This document shows, in pieces, positions 58,842 to 64,000 of a stretch of DNA of 64,000 nt; positions within the stretch are counted from its first letter, which is position 1; every line of letters begins with the position of its first letter. Source of the stretch: F22 sp963678855 (GTDB taxonomy: Bacteria > Bacteroidota > Bacteroidia > Bacteroidales > Bacteroidaceae). Made by a program: the position numbers and the translations under genes. The notes under the pieces are model-generated. The model made no database searches and had not been told where the DNA came from. It saw only the letters and a program-made list of their open reading frames with translations. The stretch is taken from the NCBI GenBank assembly GCA_963678855.1, contig OY787448.1, forward strand, positions 806,001-870,000, read 5' to 3'.

Positions 58842-60188
58842 ATGGGAAAACCTAAAGCATTCTTAGAGATTCCAAGAATCGAAGCGGGCTATCGCCCTGT
58901 TCATGACCGCATCACTGACTACGGTGAGGTGGAGCAGACGCTCAACGCCAGAGATCGTCGTGCGCAAGCATCGCGATGTATGGATTGCGGTGTTCCTTTT
59001 TGCCACTGGGCTTGTCCTCTAGGCAACAAACCACCAGAATGGAACGACGCACTATATAAAGCAAAGTACAAAGAGGCTTACGAGCTGCTTAGTGCTACCA
59101 ATGACTTTCCAGAATTTACAGGACGTATTTGTCCAGCGCTATGTGAAAAGAGTTGTGTCTTGAAACTTAGCTGTGACGATCCTGTAACGATTCGTGAAGA
59201 TGAAGCGGCCATTGCAGAGATGGCATTTAAAGAAGGATATATTCAGCCACAAACACCAGAACGCAATGGAAAGACTGTAGCCGTAATCGGTGCAGGTCCT
59301 GCAGGGATGGTGGTAGCTAACCGTCTAAACCGCAAGGGCTACACGGTGACACTATTTGATAAAGCTGAAGCTGTAGGTGGATTGCTTCGTTGGGGTATTC
59401 CAAACTTTAAGTTGAACAAGAGCATTATCGACCGTCGCGTTGACTTGATGGTTGCAGAGGGCGTACAACTAGCGATGAATACAGAAGTAACTCTTGATGT
59501 GCTTCCTGAAGGTTTTGATGCATACTGCTTGTGTACAGGTGCAGAAACTCCACGTGATCTTCCAGTTGAAGGCCGTGAGCTTGAGGGCATCCACTTCGCA
59601 ATGGAAATGCTATCTCAACAAAACCGTGTACTAGCTGGTGTAGAATTCCCTAAAAAAGAACGCATCTCAGCTAAAGGAAAGAAAGTCCTTGTGATTGGTG
59701 GTGGTGATACTGGTAGTGACTGTATCGGTACTAGTAACCGTCAAGGATGTGAATCTGTACTTCAGGTAGAGATTATGCCAGAGCCTCCAGAAGGTCACAA
59801 TCCTGCTACTCCTTGGCCAGCATGGCCAAACGTGAAGCGTACGTCTTCTAGCCACGAAGAAGGCTGTGAGCGTCGCTGGTGTATCACAACCAATAAATTT
59901 ATTGGTGACGAAAATGGTCACGTGGTAGCTGCTGAAATTGAAGAAATCGAATGGAAACCAAATCCAGACGGTGGACGTCCAGAACTAGTTAAGACTGGTA
60001 AAACGGAAATCGTAGAATGTGATCTTGTATTGCTTGCTATGGGATTCTTGAAAGACCCTGAACTAGAATTGCCAGAAAATGTATTTATTGCTGGTGATGC
60101 GGCTAGCGGAGCAAGCCTTGTAGTTCGTGCTATGGCTGATGCGCGTGAAGTGGCTCAGCAAATGGACGATTATATGCAAAAAAAATAA
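58842..60188 (+). CDS. gltD: Glutamate synthase, small subunit
   Basis: FAD-dependent electron-transfer subunit that feeds GltB. The 448-residue protein has the N-terminal cysteine-rich Fe-S domain (CMDCGVPFCHWACPLGN, then CPALCEKSCVL), an FAD motif GAGPAGM and an NADPH motif VIGGGDTGSDC. It is shorter than the usual about 480: between LAMGFLKDPELELP and ENVFIAGDAASG the customary 20-25-residue stretch is missing. The FAD-binding GD motif is retained, so it should be functional. Confidence 0.95.
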   Translation: MGKPKAFLEIPRIEAGYRPVHDRITDYGEVEQTLNARDRRAQASRCMDCGVPFCHWACPLGNKPPEWNDALYKAKYKEAYELLSATNDFPEFTGRICPALCEKSCVLKLSCDDPVTIREDEAAIAEMAFKEGYIQPQTPERNGKTVAVIGAGPAGMVVANRLNRKGYTVTLFDKAEAVGGLLRWGIPNFKLNKSIIDRRVDLMVAEGVQLAMNTEVTLDVLPEGFDAYCLCTGAETPRDLPVEGRELEGIHFAMEMLSQQNRVLAGVEFPKKERISAKGKKVLVIGGGDTGSDCIGTSNRQGCESVLQVEIMPEPPEGHNPATPWPAWPNVKRTSSSHEEGCERRWCITTNKFIGDENGHVVAAEIEEIEWKPNPDGGRPELVKTGKTEIVECDLVLLAMGFLKDPELELPENVFIAGDAASGASLVVRAMADAREVAQQMDDYMQKK

Positions 60189-60235
60189 TATAAAGTACAG
60201 CCATACTTTTTTATTAAATGTGTTTAGTAAACAAG

Positions 60236-60280
60236 AATCGAGCAGGTCATTTAACTGATCTGCTCGATTTGTTTTTATGT
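60236..60280 (+). terminator. Terminator of gltBD
   Basis: AATCGAGCAG (60236-60245) pairs with CTGCTCGATT, with an inner GTCA/TGAT extension, then a T-rich run. Confidence 0.85.
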
Positions 60281-60299
60281 CTTTTTTATCACGACATCC

Positions 60300-60387
60300 T
60301 CTAAGGCTAGACTTCCAATTGTCTAAGGCTAGACTTTAGGTTCTCTAAGTTTAGAGAATTGGAAGTCTAAACTTAGAGAATTACGTT
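60300..60387. repeat. Four tandem 22-bp units, element D
   Basis: Units start with TCTAA at 60300, 60322, 60344 and 60366. TCTAAGGCTAGACTT is a perfect 15-nt direct repeat at 60300 and 60322. TAGACTTCCAATT (60308-60320) is the reverse complement of 60357-60369, and TTCTCTAA-GT-TTAGAGAA (60341-60358) is a small palindrome. It lies between the gltD terminator and the convergent recQ stop. Confidence 0.85.
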
Positions 60388-60395
60388 CCTTAAAA

Positions 60396-62303
60396 CTACT
60401 TGCGATAGATGCGTCCTTCAGCTTCAATAACATCCTCCTTTGCTACCATTTTATATAATAGTTGAGTCAATTGAGCATGACGAATAGAAGGCATCTGGTC
60501 ACCAATCTCTTGAACAGTCAGTCCAGAACCTGGGAGAATCTCCAGCAATCTATCAGCATACTTATTTTCTTCTTCACTCGTCATAGCACGTTGATGTTTT
60601 TGTTCCAAGCAAATATCACATTGCCCACAAGTGTCTGCACCTTGCTCACCAAAATAGCGCAACAAAACGGCTGAACGACAAATTTCCTCCTCTTTTATAA
60701 AGTATATCATCGACTGAATACGTTGTTCGTAACGACGCTTCTTATCGAAGTACACCCTGTTGGCAAACAATAAATCGTACTTATCAATACGACTGCAAAT
60801 AAAAGTAATGGTAGAAACTTTCTTACTCGGTATATAGTGCAAGACTCCTTCATATGACAACGCACGCAAGACCTCATACACTTCTTGTCGCTTCCACCCT
60901 AAAGATTCTCCTAGCCATTGCTCACTAACTTGTATATAATCTTGAAAGATACCCGTATAATGGCGCAAGAGTTCAGTCAACAACAGGTCAAGCCTTTCAT
61001 CTTGAAAATCTCTATGATACAAGCTACGCTTATCTAATGTAATTTGTACACGCGAAGCCTCTTCATGTTCAGGTCTAAATCGGATATATTGAGCTGCAGT
61101 AAGCAATTCCAAAGCACTCAAGACAGGCACAGGGAAACGCTTCGTTTTCAGACAAAAGGCATCCAAATCAAAAGTTGTCGTCCAACCTTCCCCAGTATCT
61201 TCAGCCATCTCATAGTAATCACATAAAGCATCATAGACATCTGTTACATATTCCAAAGTAGGAAAAGTATCCCCCACTCTTCTCTGCAAGATATTCTCAT
61301 CCTGTGGCGCATGCAGCATCACCGCAAAAGCAGGCCTGCCGTCACGACCAGCACGCCCAGCCTCTTGAAAGTAGGCCTCAATATTATCAGGAATATCATA
61401 GTGTACTACAAGACGCACATCAGGTTTGTCGATACCCATACCAAAGGCATTGGTCGCTACCATCACACGCTTTTCATCTTGTTGCCATTGCAATTGTCGC
61501 TTATCTTTTAAATCTGGATTAATACCAGCATGATAAGCCACTGCCTCTATACCGCGGTCTATCAATTCCCGAGCAATGTCTGTAGTCCTTTTACGGTTTC
61601 GCACATAGACAATGGTGCTCCCTTGCACATTATCTAATATATGAAATAGCTCATCAAGTTTATCTGCTGTCTTGCGCACAACATACGATAGATTGCTGCG
61701 AGCAAAAGACATCTGGATACAGTTGGGCATTTTGAATTCCAACTGTCGCTGTATATCTTGCGCTACAGGCGGAGTAGCCGTCGCTGTTAGGGCAAGCATA
61801 GGCACGCCAGGCAATAAATGTCTGACTTTGGCAATCTGCAGATACGCAGGTCGAAAATCATACCCCCACTGACTGATACAGTGACTTTCGTCGACCGTAA
61901 TCAGCGTGATAGGCATTTTTCTTAGTTTCGTTTGAAAAAGAGGAGAGCCTAGACGCTCTGGTGAGACATACAAAAAACGATATGGCCCAAAGATACAATT
62001 CTCCAAGGTATCTACGATTTCCTGCTGCTTCATGCCACTATATATCGCAGCAGCCAACACTCCGCGTGCACGCAGATTGGCTACCTGATCTTTCATCAAA
62101 GCAATTAGAGGAGTGATGACCAAACAGAGACCCTTATTGGCCAAAGTTGGCACTTGAAAGGTAATAGACTTACCCCCACCTGTAGGCATCAAGCCCAAGG
62201 TGTCACGACCAGCAGCAATACTGTCAATAATCTGCCGCTGTACCCCACGGAATTCATCGTATCCCCAGTAGCGTTTCAGCGTGTCGAGATACTTATCTGC
62301 CAT
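60396..62303 (-). CDS. recQ: ATP-dependent DNA helicase RecQ
   Basis: 3'-5' DNA helicase for recombination and repair. The 635-residue protein has motif I PTGGGKS, a DESH Walker B box, motif VI EAGRAGRDG, and a RecQ C-terminal region with zinc cysteines in CRSAVLLRYFGEQG, then CGQCDIC. It starts 2 nt after the recJ stop, so the two repair genes form an operon. Confidence 0.95.
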   Translation of the reverse strand: MADKYLDTLKRYWGYDEFRGVQRQIIDSIAAGRDTLGLMPTGGGKSITFQVPTLANKGLCLVITPLIALMKDQVANLRARGVLAAAIYSGMKQQEIVDTLENCIFGPYRFLYVSPERLGSPLFQTKLRKMPITLITVDESHCISQWGYDFRPAYLQIAKVRHLLPGVPMLALTATATPPVAQDIQRQLEFKMPNCIQMSFARSNLSYVVRKTADKLDELFHILDNVQGSTIVYVRNRKRTTDIARELIDRGIEAVAYHAGINPDLKDKRQLQWQQDEKRVMVATNAFGMGIDKPDVRLVVHYDIPDNIEAYFQEAGRAGRDGRPAFAVMLHAPQDENILQRRVGDTFPTLEYVTDVYDALCDYYEMAEDTGEGWTTTFDLDAFCLKTKRFPVPVLSALELLTAAQYIRFRPEHEEASRVQITLDKRSLYHRDFQDERLDLLLTELLRHYTGIFQDYIQVSEQWLGESLGWKRQEVYEVLRALSYEGVLHYIPSKKVSTITFICSRIDKYDLLFANRVYFDKKRRYEQRIQSMIYFIKEEEICRSAVLLRYFGEQGADTCGQCDICLEQKHQRAMTSEEENKYADRLLEILPGSGLTVQEIGDQMPSIRHAQLTQLLYKMVAKEDVIEAEGRIYRK

Positions 62304-62305
62304 AG

Positions 62306-64000
62306 TTACTCGTCTAGAATCGTTGGTTTAATATCCTGAATTTGTAGTTGTACTTCTCCAGGTTTATGACTATTTTCTTGAATAGAATATACGATATCAA
62401 AGGCACGTTTACTCTTGATATAACGAGCCTGATCACTTTGTCCAAAAGCGATACCATTCATAACATTGTGCGATTTATTATCGACAAGTTCGAGCTTGAT
62501 ATGCGCTTGATCACGACCTACCACCTTACTTGTACCATAATCATAACACTGTTTGGTACGAAATAATGGCTTAGGGTTGCCAGGACCAAATGGACTGAAC
62601 CTCTTCAAGTCTTTAAAGAACTTCTTACTAATTGTACGGAAGTCGATAGTCGACTCAATGTTCAATATGGCTGAATGCTGTTCTTCTTCTATATGTGTCG
62701 ATACATACGCCTCTAGTCGTTCAGCAAAAGCTTCCATATGGACTGGGTCCATAGACAATCCTACAGCATAGGTGTGACCACCAAAGGTTTCCAATAAGTC
62801 ACGGCAACTCGCCACAGCATTATAGATATCAAAGCCTGGAACAGATCTAGCAGATCCTGTAGCATATTTACCCGTCTTGGTCAAAACGATTGTTGGGCGA
62901 TGATAGACTTCTGTCAATCGAGAAGCCACAATTCCTACGACACCCTTATGCCAAGACTCGTTGTATATCACCACGCTGTGCTTGGCTTCCCAATTAAGAT
63001 CTTGTTTGACTTGCACAGTAGCTTCCTCTGTAGTGGCTTTGTCCAAGTCTTTACGCATCTCATTATAGCGGTCGATTTTCTTGCACTGTTCTACAGCTGG
63101 ACGATAATCTTTTTGAATCAGCAACTCTACAGATTCTTTTCCACACATCATACGTCCTGAGGCATTGATGCGTGGTCCAATCTTAAAGACAATATCGCTC
63201 ATGGAGATTTCTTTACCACTCAGTCCAACGAGATCAATAATAGCCTTCATACCTACACGAGGGTTGTTGTTTAACTGGCGCAAACCATGATATGCAAGAA
63301 TGCGATTCTCCCCAAGAACAGGGACAATATCTGCTGCGATACTCACGGCTACCAAGTCTAACAAAGGAATAAGGTGGTGAAACTCGATATTATTGCTAAT
63401 CGCAAATCCCTGCATAAACTTAAAGCCGACACCACAACCAGAGAGATGCTCACAAGGATACGTACTATCCAAACGTTTAGGATTAAGGATAGCGACAGCA
63501 TCAGGCAATTCATCATCTTGCATGTGGTGGTCACACACAATGACATCAATACCTTTCGTACGGGCATACTCGACTTCTTTGACTGCTTTCACACCACAAT
63601 CTAAGACAATAATAAGCGACACCCCTTTCTCTGCAGCAAGATCTATCCCCATCTCAGTCAAGCCGTAGCCATCGTCAGTGCGGTCTGGTATATAGAAATG
63701 TAGACCTGAGTAATATTGCTGGATAAAGGTGTATACTAGAGCGACAGATGTAGTTCCATCCACATCGTAGTCGCCATAAATCAAGATTTCTTCTTTATTG
63801 CCCATGGCTTGATTGAGACGTGCAACTGCCTTATCCATATCCTTCATCAGAAAAGGATCATGCAGCTGGAGCAAGTGCGGTTTAAAGAAGCTTTTGGCTT
63901 CATCCACCGTCTGGATGCCTCTACGAGTAAGCATTTCTGCGAGCACTGGATGTATCTTTAGCTCGGCAACCAGCTTACCCACAGCATCTTGGTGTTCAAG
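62306..64000 (-). CDS. recJ: Single-stranded-DNA exonuclease RecJ (N-terminus outside the window)
   Basis: 5'-3' single-strand exonuclease in recombination and mismatch repair. The DHH phosphoesterase motifs are visible: YGDYDVDGTTS, DCGVKAV and VCDHHMQ, then DHHA1 and the C-terminal OB-fold. The open frame continues through the window edge; six more codons lie beyond the GTG at 63982, so the gene is cut and its true start is not seen. About 564 residues are present. It is followed by recQ after 2 nt. Confidence 0.93.
   Translation of the reverse strand, partial: LEHQDAVGKLVAELKIHPVLAEMLTRRGIQTVDEAKSFFKPHLLQLHDPFLMKDMDKAVARLNQAMGNKEEILIYGDYDVDGTTSVALVYTFIQQYYSGLHFYIPDRTDDGYGLTEMGIDLAAEKGVSLIIVLDCGVKAVKEVEYARTKGIDVIVCDHHMQDDELPDAVAILNPKRLDSTYPCEHLSGCGVGFKFMQGFAISNNIEFHHLIPLLDLVAVSIAADIVPVLGENRILAYHGLRQLNNNPRVGMKAIIDLVGLSGKEISMSDIVFKIGPRINASGRMMCGKESVELLIQKDYRPAVEQCKKIDRYNEMRKDLDKATTEEATVQVKQDLNWEAKHSVVIYNESWHKGVVGIVASRLTEVYHRPTIVLTKTGKYATGSARSVPGFDIYNAVASCRDLLETFGGHTYAVGLSMDPVHMEAFAERLEAYVSTHIEEEQHSAILNIESTIDFRTISKKFFKDLKRFSPFGPGNPKPLFRTKQCYDYGTSKVVGRDQAHIKLELVDNKSHNVMNGIAFGQSDQARYIKSKRAFDIVYSIQENSHKPGEVQLQIQDIKPTILDE

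Overview
The window is a 64-kb piece of a Bacteroidota chromosome, most likely from the order Bacteroidales and near Porphyromonas. The evidence is lineage-typical gene order (yicC-gmk-nadD; bamD-omega-DUF4293; psd-pssA-DUF4834; dpp4-lipA), lineage-restricted families (DUF4290, DUF4293, DUF4834, DUF5687), a Rho with a long disordered insertion, a DAHP synthase-chorismate mutase fusion, and promoters of the Bacteroidota type (TTG or TTTG, 18-20 nt, TAnnTTTG) in front of most genes. Most of the content is core metabolism and information processing. No phage, plasmid, CRISPR array or complete mobile element is visible.

Layout. 0-3.7 kb: aroC, an M20 peptidase and trpS. 3.9-5.4 kb: two unrecognised AT-rich genes. 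5.4-5.7 kb: a repeat-rich convergent spacer. 5.8-8.8 kb: bioB and a TonB-dependent receptor (minus strand). 9.0-13.3 kb: an aromatic amino acid operon (prephenate dehydratase, aminotransferase, DAHP synthase/chorismate mutase, prephenate dehydrogenase) behind what looks like a ribosome-mediated Phe/Tyr attenuator. 13.3-19.2 kb: yraN, rplY, pth, an orphan betaine-binding lipoprotein, a DUF5687 ABC exporter pair, rplU and rpmA. 19.3-19.6 kb: a decayed IS3-family transposase. 19.8-24.4 kb: the p-aminobenzoate genes pabC, pabA and pabB with nspC and a HAD phosphatase. 24.5-31.8 kb: map, a radical SAM protein, dpp4, lipA, nadD, gmk, yicC. 31.9-35.3 kb: tsaB, DUF4290, murA, rimM. 35.7-44.6 kb (minus): DUF4293, omega, bamD, tRNA-His, folD, ffh, rho, tilS, a methyltransferase. 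44.7-51.4 kb: a small basic protein, phospholipid synthesis, dnaE, trxA and an acidic protein. 51.7-64 kb: an acyl-CoA synthetase with a cupin regulator, gltBD, recQ and a truncated recJ.

How the parts work together. aroC, the aroA/aroQ fusion, pheA, tyrA and the aminotransferase cover chorismate formation and its use for Phe and Tyr. pabA, pabB and pabC divert chorismate to folate, and folD belongs to folate one-carbon metabolism. gltBD supplies glutamate for the transaminations.

The most interesting non-coding signals are three. (1) The leader at about 9063-9293 encodes a 21-residue peptide with ten Phe/Tyr residues, followed by mutually exclusive hairpins and an intrinsic terminator. (2) Five intergenic arrays of 22-23-bp modules combine direct and inverted repeats; their sequences differ from site to site but the layout is shared. 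(3) Several promoters have a -7 box only 4-5 nt from the ATG, implying leaderless mRNAs, including back-to-back promoters for pabA and pabB.

All family assignments come from reading the sequence; no database search was run.
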